Shown one piece after another: positions 46,374 through 54,508 of a DNA stretch of 64,000 nucleotides. The number at the start of each line of letters is the position of its first letter. The stretch's first letter is position 1. Both the position numbers and the translations under genes were made by a program. The notes under the pieces were generated by a model. That model had not been told where the DNA came from. It was given only the letters and a program-made list of their open reading frames with translations, and did no database searches. Source of the stretch: Clostridium amylolyticum (GTDB lineage Bacteria > Bacillota > Clostridia > Clostridiales > Clostridiaceae); the NCBI RefSeq assembly GCF_900142075.1, contig NZ_FQZO01000005.1, positions 1 to 64,000 on the forward strand. The letters are read 5' to 3'.

Positions 46374-47357
46374 TCATTGCTTTTTAAAGATTATTGTAAC
46401 CTCAGTTCCTTCATTAACAGTAGATTCTATTTCTACTTCATGACCCAAGTTTTTGCATGCTTCTTTGGTTATATATAAGCCCATACCTGTAGACTCACTA
46501 TAAGTACGCCCATTCTCTCCTGTAAAGAAAGGATTAAACACTCTTTTTATATCTTTACTGGGAATCCCTATACCTTCATCAATAATGCTTAATTTTATTT
46601 CTTTTTCATTTTTTACAGCTTTTATAACTAGCTCTTTTCCTTTACCTCTGGAATACTTTATACCATTAATAATAATCTGCTCTAACACAAACTTCATCCA
46701 CTTTGCATCACTATATACTTCAATACCTTCTTCTATTTCTACTCTAGGAATTATCCTATTTTTTATAAAGTTCTTTTTTTCCTTGTTCACTGTATTCACA
46801 ACCAAATTTTTCAAAGAAACTCTTTCTACTAAAAAATCCTCTTGAAAAGAATCTAATCTAGCAAAATGCATTGCCATATTTAATCCTTCCGTTAATTTAT
46901 TCACCTCATCCTGCATACTATCATATTTTTCTTCCCCTTCATATTCTTGAAGCTGCAGCTGTATTACAGAAAGAGGTGTTTTCATTTGATGTACCCATTG
47001 ATTTATAAAGGTTAGATGATCCTTATGAGTTTTATTACATCTTTGTATTTCATGTTTATATAAGTTATACTGCTCCTTTAATATTTCTGATATATTTAAA
47101 CTTAACTCTGAAGTGCCAAACTCCAGGAAAACATCATTTAAAGAAGCTACCCCATCTTTTAAAAATTTATATAACCGTCTGTTTTTATAATATCTAAAAG
47201 CAAGAAAACACACCAAAATAAAAGTGTTGAAGAAAAGTATATAAAAACTTTCACTTGCTGATATAAAGCCTTTAATACTGGAATATACAATTGTAAGAAC
47301 CACACTTAATAAATATATAAAAATATAACCTCTGTCGTACTTTAATAACAATTTCAT
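46374..47357 (-). CDS. bceS: BceS-type intramembrane-sensing histidine kinase
   Basis: This 327-residue kinase has two closely spaced helices (about 12-55) and almost no extracellular loop, as in intramembrane-sensing kinases. The His box is FINQWVHQMKTPLSVIQL. The ATPase part has EQIIINGIKYS, DEGIGIPSKDIKRVFNPFFTG and GMGLYITKE. Such kinases read the activity state of their BceAB transporter rather than the drug itself. The gene follows the regulator with an 11-bp gap. Confidence 0.92.
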   Translation of the reverse strand: MKLLLKYDRGYIFIYLLSVVLTIVYSSIKGFISASESFYILFFNTFILVCFLAFRYYKNRRLYKFLKDGVASLNDVFLEFGTSELSLNISEILKEQYNLYKHEIQRCNKTHKDHLTFINQWVHQMKTPLSVIQLQLQEYEGEEKYDSMQDEVNKLTEGLNMAMHFARLDSFQEDFLVERVSLKNLVVNTVNKEKKNFIKNRIIPRVEIEEGIEVYSDAKWMKFVLEQIIINGIKYSRGKGKELVIKAVKNEKEIKLSIIDEGIGIPSKDIKRVFNPFFTGENGRTYSESTGMGLYITKEACKNLGHEVEIESTVNEGTEVTIIFKKQ

Positions 47358-47368
47358 ATAACTTCATA

Positions 47369-48061
47369 CTACCAGGTTTTATTTAGTTTATAACCTGCTC
47401 CCCTTATAGTTTCTATACCGTTATCTATCCCTAATAATTGCAGCCTTTTTCTTATTCTGCTAATATTTACGCTTAAAGTGTTTTCTTCAACAAACTCAAT
47501 GTCATCCCATATCTTCTCTAAAAGAAAATCTCTGCTTACTACTTTAGGATATTTTTTCATAAGATATTCTAAAAGTATACCTTCTCTTTTGGTAAGAATT
47601 ATACTTTTATCATTAAACTCTAATTCCCATCTCTCTGGATAGAACTTAAGCTTATCAACCTCTACAATCTTTTCTTGTATACTAGATGCATAATCACCAA
47701 AGGCTCTTCGTATATGACTTTTTATCTTGGCAATAACCACCTCATAATAAAAAGGCTTTGTTATATAGTCATCTGCTCCGCTCTCTAAAGCCATTATCTG
47801 ATCCATACCACTATCTCTTGCAGATATAAATATTATAGGAACCTTAGATTGCTGCCTTATTTTTCTACACCAATAAAATCCATCAAATTTTGGTAAATTA
47901 ATATCTAACAGTACCAAGTCTGGTTTGTACTCCTCAAAGTCTCTTATTATATTTTCAAAATTCTCCGCTGTCTTAGCTTCAAAACCATATTTAACTATAT
48001 ACTCTTTTAATATATTACTTATAGACAAATCATCTTCTACAATATATATTTTGTATTCCAT
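47369..48061 (-). CDS. bceR: BceR-type response regulator (OmpR family)
   Basis: This 230-residue protein has a receiver domain with the acidic pair EDD, phospho-acceptor Asp in LVLLDINLP, the Thr/Lys region ISARDSG and YITKPF, and a C-terminal OmpR winged helix (REGILLEYLMKKYPKVVSRD, NTLSVNISRIRKRL). With BceS it should switch on uppP-bceAB through the boxes at 46290-46314. AGGAG precedes the ATG. Confidence 0.93.
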   Translation of the reverse strand: MEYKIYIVEDDLSISNILKEYIVKYGFEAKTAENFENIIRDFEEYKPDLVLLDINLPKFDGFYWCRKIRQQSKVPIIFISARDSGMDQIMALESGADDYITKPFYYEVVIAKIKSHIRRAFGDYASSIQEKIVEVDKLKFYPERWELEFNDKSIILTKREGILLEYLMKKYPKVVSRDFLLEKIWDDIEFVEENTLSVNISRIRKRLQLLGIDNGIETIRGAGYKLNKTW

Positions 48062-48225
48062 ATCAGTTTCTCCTTACAAATGGCAGTACTATAAGTTATT
48101 ACTATTCTATCATTAATTTAAATTACTATCCACGAGCAATTAATATTAAAGTTTACTTATGAAAAAATGTGGCAGTATCCTACTCACTTATATATTGAAC
48201 TAATTTTACAATTAAGCCAAGAATA

Positions 48226-49128
48226 TTAATATTTCCATTCACAGGTTATAGTAATTATGTTTTGTTCAAGCTTTGATGTTACTATTCCTTTCATTTTTTC
48301 CATTAAGCTCTTTACAATAGCTAAGCCAAGACCTACTCCTTGTCCCTTTCTTATCTTATCTGCCATATAAAATCTATCAAACATATATAGAACATCTTCT
48401 TCACTAATGCCTTTACACACATTGGAAATTGTAAAAATAACTTTACCTTCATGTTCTTTTAAAGTTATTTCAATATCCTTTTCTGCATATTTTAGTGCAT
48501 TGGAAATTAAATTATCTATTACTCTCTCCACACTATCCTTGTCTCCCATTATGAAAATAGGGTCATCTAAAATATTTATCTTTGGTTCTAGTCCTTTTCT
48601 TTCAAAGGCTTCATAAAAGAATAATATTTCGTTACGTACTATATTAGTTAAATTTATTTTTGTCAAATCTAATTTATAGTCTTCGCTTTCTATGGAAGCT
48701 AACTGAAAGAAATAGTCTATAAGTATATTCAATTTATTAGCTTTGCTTTCAAGTATCTTTAAGGCTTCTTCTTTACTTATCTCATCTTTTTTTAGTAACT
48801 TTAAATATCCTATTATTGATGTTAACGGTGTTCTCAAGTCATGGGACATATTAGCTATTCCCTGCTTCAATGTATTTTCAAATACCACTTTTTCCTGTTC
48901 ATGTCTTTTATAGAGTGTTAAATACTCGTTAATCTCAAAAGCTAATGCTTCTATGTCTTTATCTTTTATTCCAGTATTAATAATTTTATTGGATTTCCTC
49001 TCTTTAAATTCTTTAATTTGATTGGTGATATCCTGTATTTGCCTTTTATATGAAACTAACTTAATAATCATCCATATAAACAATATGGTGATAAAAATAC
49101 TTATAAAAATAATAGCTAATAAATACAT
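48226..49128 (-). CDS. Sensor histidine kinase of the second ABC module
   Basis: The kinase has about 300 residues, with one N-terminal helix (about 1-25), a short coil and then the His box ANMSHDLRTPLTSIIGYL. The catalytic part has NLISNALKYA, FDRFYMADKIRKGQGVGLGLA. The ATG at 49128 is preferred because the longer GTG start lies within the AGGTGGGTGA site. The class resembles kinases of lantibiotic or bacitracin resistance operons (BcrA/SpaFEG-like loci). It closes the operon of regulator, ATPase and permease. Confidence 0.87.
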   Translation of the reverse strand: MYLLAIIFISIFITILFIWMIIKLVSYKRQIQDITNQIKEFKERKSNKIINTGIKDKDIEALAFEINEYLTLYKRHEQEKVVFENTLKQGIANMSHDLRTPLTSIIGYLKLLKKDEISKEEALKILESKANKLNILIDYFFQLASIESEDYKLDLTKINLTNIVRNEILFFYEAFERKGLEPKINILDDPIFIMGDKDSVERVIDNLISNALKYAEKDIEITLKEHEGKVIFTISNVCKGISEEDVLYMFDRFYMADKIRKGQGVGLGLAIVKSLMEKMKGIVTSKLEQNIITITCEWKY

Positions 49129-49188
49129 GTTTTCACCCACCTAAATATAGAATTATAAAATTAGAACCAGTATTTTAACCTAGTTATT

Positions 49189-49929
49189 TTATTTAATATC
49201 GCTACGTTCTATATATAACAAACTTCCGCCAATAGTTAGTATAATAACTAAGGATGATACAACTATACTCTTCACAACATCAGCTTGAGTTGCAAACTTT
49301 TCCATAGCATCTCTTACAGCAATGCTTGGCATAAAATATGATAAATATTCAGAATTAATTTTATATATAACAGAAAATATAACTGGTGTAGCAATAGTAT
49401 AAAAATTATTTTTTGTTATTATTGCAGACATAATAACTATAGATATTACTGCAATATTATATAAAACTCCCACAGCAAGTAATCTAAATAAATATAGCAA
49501 GGTATTATAATCCAACACTTCACAAAAGCCATTGTTTCTTGAAGCATATGTAACTAAAATTACTATATACAGCAGTTCTAAGAATAAGAAAGTTGGTATA
49601 AGTACTATTAATTTGCTTAAGACAACACTACTTCTCTTGTAGCCATAAGAAAAACTTTTACTTATGTTTCTGTTTTTAAACTCCTTAGCAATAAATTCTC
49701 CCGCTAGCAGGGCAAATATAAAACTGGTATATCTAATATAGCTAAATACCTTTGCTAATGATGTTATTCCATATATAACTTCATTAGGTTTATGAATCAT
49801 TAGCTTTATTTCCTCAAACTCCCAGCTATCTTTTAGTAAAAATGCACTAGCTAAGGTTAATAAAATTGCCCCAATAGTGTACTTACTTTTTTTTAATTTA
49901 TACAATTCTCCTCTTATTAAATTACTCAT
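49189..49929 (-). CDS. ABC-2 type permease
   Basis: This permease of 246 residues has six membrane helices and the typical opening LIRGELYKLKKSKYTIGAILL. The ATG at 49929 follows TTGGAGG and overlaps the ATPase gene by eight bases, so the two are translationally coupled. Together they resemble BcrAB/LanFEG-type exporters that remove peptide antibiotics such as bacitracin or lantibiotics from the membrane. The exact substrate cannot be told. Confidence 0.82.
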   Translation of the reverse strand: MSNLIRGELYKLKKSKYTIGAILLTLASAFLLKDSWEFEEIKLMIHKPNEVIYGITSLAKVFSYIRYTSFIFALLAGEFIAKEFKNRNISKSFSYGYKRSSVVLSKLIVLIPTFLFLELLYIVILVTYASRNNGFCEVLDYNTLLYLFRLLAVGVLYNIAVISIVIMSAIITKNNFYTIATPVIFSVIYKINSEYLSYFMPSIAVRDAMEKFATQADVVKSIVVSSLVIILTIGGSLLYIERSDIK

Positions 49930-50842
49930 TATCCATACCTCCAACTAGCTTGGTAAAGTATTCTTCAAGAGATTCTTCTATGGGCATTATTTCTTTAACC
50001 CTTATATTATGCTTGTACAGAGTAAGAGAAATGTTTTCCTCATCAAATTCATCATATATCTTTATAACATTATCCGGAAAAACTTCATAATCCTTTATTC
50101 CAAGTTCATTTTCCAAAATAAGAGAAGTTTCTGAAGCATCCTTTACTTTTAAATGAAGATAATTTCTAGATTTATCGGCTAACTCACTGGCTGTCATTTC
50201 TTCAATTAACTTCCCATTATTTATAAATCCAAATCTATTTGAAATTAGAGTAAGTTCAGATAGTATATGGCTTGATATTAGTACTGTTATTCCTCTTTCT
50301 TTATTTAACTTAATTAAAAGCTCTCTTAATTCTTTTATGCCAATTGGATCTAGTCCATTTATAGGTTCGTCTAAAAGTAAAACCTCTGGATCATTTAACA
50401 ATGCCATAGCAATTCCTAACCTTTGTTTCATTCCTAATGAAAAGTTCTTAGTTTTCTTATTTTCAATATCCTTAAGTCCCACTAAATCCAAAGCTTCCTC
50501 AATACATTTAGTCCCCGGTATACCTCTTTGAATTTTTATTAGTTCAAGATTTTCCTTTGCAGTCATATTGAGATATAAAGCTGGTGTTTCTATTAATGTA
50601 CCTATTCTGCTTCTTTCCTTTCTAACTTTACTCTCCTCAGTATGTCCGAATAATTCAGTCTCTCCTCCATTAGGTATGACAAGACCAGCAATCACTCTTA
50701 TCATAGTTGATTTTCCAGCGCCATTCTTTCCTACAAATCCATAAATATCTCCCTTTTTAATGTTCATGGATAAATTATCTAAGACTTTACGCTTCCCATA
50801 TGCTTTTGTAACATTTCTAGCTTTAATCACATATTCTTTCAA
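49922..50842 (-). CDS. ABC transporter ATPase (BcrA-like)
   Basis: This 306-residue ATPase has Walker A GKNGAGKST, signature FSLGMKQRLGIAMA and Walker B VLLLDEPINGLDP, then SSHILSEL, all of the BcrA/NatA-like drug and peptide exporter group. A C-terminal regulatory domain of about 85 residues follows. The start is TTG with AAGGAGG eight bases upstream. A promoter region with three 11-bp-spaced repeats lies directly before it. Confidence 0.9.
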   Translation of the reverse strand: MKEYVIKARNVTKAYGKRKVLDNLSMNIKKGDIYGFVGKNGAGKSTMIRVIAGLVIPNGGETELFGHTEESKVRKERSRIGTLIETPALYLNMTAKENLELIKIQRGIPGTKCIEEALDLVGLKDIENKKTKNFSLGMKQRLGIAMALLNDPEVLLLDEPINGLDPIGIKELRELLIKLNKERGITVLISSHILSELTLISNRFGFINNGKLIEEMTASELADKSRNYLHLKVKDASETSLILENELGIKDYEVFPDNVIKIYDEFDEENISLTLYKHNIRVKEIMPIEESLEEYFTKLVGGMDNE

Positions 50843-50895
50843 TTAAATTACCTCCTTATATATTATACTTTTATAATACATAACGTTTTATAAGA

Positions 50896-50925
50896 AAACT
50901 TTACCGAAGTCTTACAAAAGTCTTA
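50896..50925 (-). promoter_or_regulatory. Direct repeats for an OmpR-type regulator upstream of the ABC genes
   Basis: On the minus strand TAAGACTT occurs at 50925-50918 and 50914-50907, and a variant TAAAGTTT at 50903-50896, each 11 bp apart. That helical-turn spacing is typical of OmpR-family response regulator sites. It suggests that the regulator gene just upstream activates atpase-permease-kinase from an internal promoter. Confidence 0.6.
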
Positions 50926-50968
50926 AGTTTTTTATTCCACCAACTAATTTATACTATTTACCACCCTG

Positions 50969-51667
50969 CTATTTTTTCAGTTTATATCCCATAGCCCAAA
51001 CCGTTTCTATATAATTCTCCTGGCCATTTGCATTAGATAACTTATTTCTTAACCTGCTCACATGTACATTTACAGTATTGTCATCTCCTAGAAATTCTTC
51101 CCCCCATACACTTTCAAAAATATTAGATTTACTATATACCTTATTGGGATTAGACAATAACAACTCTAATATTGCAAATTCCCTTACAGTTAATGAAACC
51201 AACTTTTGTCCAACTTTAACTTCTTTGCTTTCTCTGTTTAAAGTAATGTTTTTATATCTTAAAATAACATTTTTATCTTCTGTATGAGAAGTAAATTCTA
51301 AATATCTTCTCAGATTTGAATTAACCCTTGCAACTACTTCATCAGGGTCAAAGGGTTTACAAATAAAATCATCAGCTCCTTTTTCTAATAATTCTAATTT
51401 GGTGCTTTTGGATGTTTTTGCACTTACTACAATTATCGGAGCTTGTGTAATTTCTCTAATTTTTAGTATAGTTTCTTCTCCACTAATCCCTGGAATCATT
51501 AAATCTAATAAAATCATGTCCCAATTTTCATTTTCTACACACATTAAGGCTTCTGTTCCAGAAAAAGCCCCTCTGGAATCATACCCCCTATTTTTAAGGA
51601 TACTGCAAAGTAATTTATTAATATCATTTTCATCTTCAACCACTAAAATCTTAACTCTTTTATCCAT
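50969..51667 (-). CDS. OmpR-family response regulator of the second ABC module
   Basis: This 232-residue protein has a receiver domain (VVEDENDI, phospho-Asp in MILLDLMIPG, VVSAKTSK, FICKPFDPDE) and an OmpR-type winged helix (REFAILELLLSNPNKVYSKSNIF, NTVNVHVSRLRNKL). AAGGAG precedes the ATG. It is the first gene of a regulator - ATPase - permease - kinase set, and likely binds the repeats at 50896-50925. Confidence 0.92.
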   Translation of the reverse strand: MDKRVKILVVEDENDINKLLCSILKNRGYDSRGAFSGTEALMCVENENWDMILLDLMIPGISGEETILKIREITQAPIIVVSAKTSKSTKLELLEKGADDFICKPFDPDEVVARVNSNLRRYLEFTSHTEDKNVILRYKNITLNRESKEVKVGQKLVSLTVREFAILELLLSNPNKVYSKSNIFESVWGEEFLGDDNTVNVHVSRLRNKLSNANGQENYIETVWAMGYKLKK

Positions 51668-51798
51668 AATTTCTCTCCTTGTAATCCATATATAATTGTT
51701 TTATTCTGCAATTTTTATGTTTTTATATATATTCTATCACAGTTTTTCTGACTTCTTATTAAAACTCAATTATCCCATAGTCCTATGACTAGAAATAG

Positions 51799-51830
51799 AA
51801 CCTTATTCATCACTACTGATAAATAAGGTT
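51799..51830 (-). terminator. Hairpin after the MutS2-like gene
   Basis: AACCTTATTCATC (51799-51811) pairs with GATAAATAAGGTT (51818-51830) apart from one mismatch. It lies 54 bases after the stop at 51884. The T-run is short (CTATTTC). Confidence 0.6.
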
Positions 51831-51883
51831 CATATCTGTACTATGAAAAGTCTAAATCTTCACCATTTATTTTCTATACCACT

Positions 51884-53854
51884 TTATTCCTCTTGTAAAA
51901 TTACCCCCTCTACATGTCTTTTTTCCATAAGCTTATTCTTTTTTCTATAGCCCTTGCTTTTTAGCACTATATCCATGTCATATTCTTCTGGATATAACTC
52001 TTCTTTTTCAATATATATGGATAGTCTTTTCTTATTTATCTTTAGCTTCTTCTTCATTACCATAACCCCTACTTCACCCTTAGAGTTTTCTAGCTCACAA
52101 ACTATCCCTGTTCTATCCATGTAGCTTATATACACACAATCTCCTATATTAAAGCTAGGCTTTGCTTTCTTCTTTTCCTTTATAGCATTTTTAATATTAG
52201 CTTTTTCAAATTTCTCAACCTGAGCCTCATGGTTAAGTTCTGCCTCTTCCTTAAGCTTTTGCTGCACAATAATATTATCTCTTAAGACCTTCATCTCCAT
52301 TTCATAGTTTGAGTAATCTTTTTTAGTCTTATAAGTTATTTCATGGGCTCTTTCTATAATGTTTTTATTCATGCCTAAGCTAAGAGAAATTAAGAAGGCA
52401 TTGCTCTCTCCAGCTTTTCCAATGCTTAACTTATATAAAGGCTTTAGGGTATTTATGTCAAATTCCATACAACCATTGGTGAAACCCTTATGAGCTCTAG
52501 CAAAACCCTTTATCTCATTATAGTGTGTGGTGGCAAGCAAGGTAGCACCTTTATTATATATCTCCTCTAATGTAGCTACAGCTATCCCCATGCCTTCCCC
52601 AGGTTCAGTACCTGAGCCTATTTCGTCAATAATAACTAAGGTATTAGGATCTGCACAGTCTAATATAGATATTACATTTTTTATATGGGAGGAAAAGGTA
52701 CTCAGGCTTTGTTCAATGCTTTGACCATCTCCAATATCTGAAAGAATATCTACAAATATAGAAAACTCACTTTCCTTTTCTACGGGTACATGAAGCCCTG
52801 ATTGAACCATCATGGTTAAAAGTCCAACGGTTTTTAAAGCTACGGTCTTTCCTCCGGTATTGGGTCCAGTTATCACTAAAGCTCTATAATCATTTCCTAT
52901 CTCAAAATCTAAAGGTACTGCAGCTCTTCCTAATAGAGGATGTCTTCCACCTAGGATTTTTATATAGTGATTACAGTTTAGTTTTACTCCTCTTCCATCT
53001 ATAGCTTTACTATATTTGGCTTTGGCAAATATAAAATCATAATGAGCCATGGTTTCTATATTAATAATCAAATCCCTTTCATAGCTGATTACCAAATTAG
53101 TAAGATTTGACAGAACTTTAAACACTTCTTTTTCTTCTTCAATTCTTAGAATATTTAACTCATCTTGAGCCTTCTTTACTTCCTCTGGCTCTACAAAAAC
53201 TGTAGACCCGCTGCTAGATTTATCCTGGATAACACCAGAAACAGAGTTCCTATGCTCATTCTTTACAGGTATAACATATCGTCCATTTCTCATGCTCACT
53301 ACAGAGTCTTGAATATAGCTTCTATACTTATCATTTTTCAGTACACTATCCAGTTTAGACTTTATCCTATCTTCTAATATTCTTATCTTTTTTCTTATTT
53401 TAGATAATTCTGAAGTAGCTTTATCCTCAACTCTTCCTCTTAATATACACCTTTGAATCTCTTCTACTACTTCCTGCATTTCACATATGGATAGAGCATA
53501 GCAGCTTATATTGGGAGCTACCTCTTTTTTATTATTCATAAAATCCCTAAGCCTTCGTCCTTCTACTAAAAAATCTGCTATAGTTTCTAGCTCCTCACCA
53601 CTTAAAACCATACCTTTTCTAACCTTTTGCACTATATTATTCATACCCATCAAGCTATGAATAGGTATACTTGAAGTTATATCTGCAATGGCTCTTCCCT
53701 CATTAGTTTCTAATAAGTAGGCGTTTATAGCTGCTATATCTAAAAATGGCTCCAAAGCTTCTATTTTGTCCTTAGATATATCTGATAAGGCGTAACCTTT
53801 TAATATTTCCTTTATCTTATTGTATTCTAATAATTCTATGGTATTTTTATTCAA
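51884..53854 (-). CDS. MutS2-family ATPase lacking the Smr nuclease domain
   Basis: The protein has about 656 residues. The TTG at 53854 is chosen: GGAGGG lies eight bases upstream, and it overlaps the stop of a short upstream ORF (TTGA). The N-terminal core and lever region (about 1-290) is followed by the MutS-type ATPase with Walker A GPNTGGKT, Walker B LVIIDEIGSGTEP and TTHYNEIKGFA. A coiled coil and a KOW/SH3-like segment (FNIGDCVYISYMDRTGIVCEL) come next. The protein ends about 45 residues later; normal MutS2 (about 785 residues) carries an Smr domain there. MutS2 in bacilli acts on collided ribosomes. The leader with short ORFs and terminators suggests translation-dependent control. 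Confidence 0.85.
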   Translation of the reverse strand: MNKNTIELLEYNKIKEILKGYALSDISKDKIEALEPFLDIAAINAYLLETNEGRAIADITSSIPIHSLMGMNNIVQKVRKGMVLSGEELETIADFLVEGRRLRDFMNNKKEVAPNISCYALSICEMQEVVEEIQRCILRGRVEDKATSELSKIRKKIRILEDRIKSKLDSVLKNDKYRSYIQDSVVSMRNGRYVIPVKNEHRNSVSGVIQDKSSSGSTVFVEPEEVKKAQDELNILRIEEEKEVFKVLSNLTNLVISYERDLIINIETMAHYDFIFAKAKYSKAIDGRGVKLNCNHYIKILGGRHPLLGRAAVPLDFEIGNDYRALVITGPNTGGKTVALKTVGLLTMMVQSGLHVPVEKESEFSIFVDILSDIGDGQSIEQSLSTFSSHIKNVISILDCADPNTLVIIDEIGSGTEPGEGMGIAVATLEEIYNKGATLLATTHYNEIKGFARAHKGFTNGCMEFDINTLKPLYKLSIGKAGESNAFLISLSLGMNKNIIERAHEITYKTKKDYSNYEMEMKVLRDNIIVQQKLKEEAELNHEAQVEKFEKANIKNAIKEKKKAKPSFNIGDCVYISYMDRTGIVCELENSKGEVGVMVMKKKLKINKKRLSIYIEKEELYPEEYDMDIVLKSKGYRKKNKLMEKRHVEGVILQEE

Positions 53855-53934
53855 TTTAGTTCCCTCCAAAATATAAATTTGTATTTCTTTTTTACAACTT
53901 TATCCTCCGCAAACATAATGCTTACACTTAACAT
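53851..53934 (-). CDS. Short ORF translationally coupled to the MutS2-like gene
   Basis: An ATG at 53934, seven bases after an AGGAGG site (a second in-frame ATG at 53940 abuts it), opens a 27-codon ORF reading MLSVSIMFAEDKVV and ending WRELN. Its TGA overlaps the TTG start of the MutS2-like gene. The very strong ribosome binding site suggests real translation. Its job may be only to deliver ribosomes to the weak TTG start. No family was recognised. Confidence 0.55.
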   Translation of the reverse strand: MLSVSIMFAEDKVVKKKYKFIFWRELN

Positions 53935-53984
53935 AACCATTCCTCCTTTAGATCTTTAAATTGAGTGTATTTTAAGGAAATGGA

Positions 53985-54028
53985 TAAAAATAAAAAGCCA
54001 CAAGCAAACACCTGGTTTGCCTGTGACT
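53985..54028 (-). terminator. Second leader terminator before the MutS2-like gene
   Basis: On the minus strand AGTCACAGGCAAAC pairs fully with GTTTGCTTGTGGCT (14 bp, two wobbles) across a short loop and is followed by TTTTATTTTTA. It is the strongest stem of the leader and lies between the promoter and the gene. Confidence 0.9.
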
Positions 54029-54135
54029 TAAAAATATAATCCTTATATGTACATTACAAATGTTATAACACAATGCAATGTATATAGCTGACCCTCTAAA
54101 TACTGATAGAGAATAGAAACAACTATTTTAGGACA

Positions 54136-54160
54136 TAAAAATACCGTGCTAAAGCACGGT
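54136..54160 (-). terminator. First leader terminator before the MutS2-like gene
   Basis: ACCGTGC and GCACGGT flank TTTA and are followed by ATTTTTATG on the minus strand. CACGGGT at 54197-54191 just upstream can pair with the ACCGTG of the 5' arm (one bulge), giving a possible antiterminator. Confidence 0.85.
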
Positions 54161-54290
54161 GAATATTCCTATATAAAAGGATATAGCTTTACCCGTGTTC
54201 TTATCTAAGTTCGAGCTAAAAACATCAACACAAATAAACCTACTTATAGCAGGATTTTTGTAAAAGCTTTTAGACTCTTTATTAAATTAC

Positions 54291-54314
54291 TTAGTTAAGA
54301 ACAACCTCGTTCAT
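54291..54314 (-). CDS. Seven-codon leader ORF (MNEVVLN) of the MutS2-like gene
   Basis: ATG at 54314 lies eight bases after AGGAG (54327-54323) and opens a 7-residue ORF ending in TAA at 54291. It is the first translatable ORF after the promoter at 54343-54371, about 130 bases before the first terminator. Short leader ORFs in this position are a hallmark of ribosome-sensing attenuators of antibiotic-response genes. Confidence 0.6.
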   Translation of the reverse strand: MNEVVLN

Positions 54315-54342
54315 AAAACACACTCCTATTTTTTATGATTTA

Positions 54343-54371
54343 ATTTTACCATAGTAATATTTTGTATTCAA
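54343..54371 (-). promoter_or_regulatory. Sigma-A promoter of the MutS2-like gene leader
   Basis: TTGAAT (54371-54366) and TAAAAT (54348-54343) are 17 bp apart, with transcription expected near 54336. This gives a leader of about 480 bases. The whole gene-free stretch 53855-54508 is accounted for by this leader and the upstream terminator. Confidence 0.65.
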
Positions 54372-54424
54372 CAGTATTTTTCCCTTGCCTTAAATAATTA
54401 TATACACTATACCTTATTAGCTAT

Positions 54425-54476
54425 AAATAAAAAAGCTATTAGAGATATAAAACCCTGTTTTTATCTCTAATAGCTT
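54425..54476 (-). terminator. Terminator of the hypB-hypA-DUF5692 operon
   Basis: AAGCTATTAGAGATA (54433-54447) and its exact inverse (54462-54476) form a 15-bp stem followed on the minus strand by TTTTTATTTATAG, 33 bases after the DUF5692 stop. Confidence 0.9.
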
Positions 54477-54508
54477 ATTTTGTTATTTATACATGAATAA
54501 ATATTACC

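Noticed and set aside
53855..54371. T-box or metabolite riboswitch in the MutS2-like leader
   Set aside because: No T-box consensus (TGGNACCGCG-like) or known aptamer core was seen; the short ORF plus terminators fits a translation-sensing leader better.
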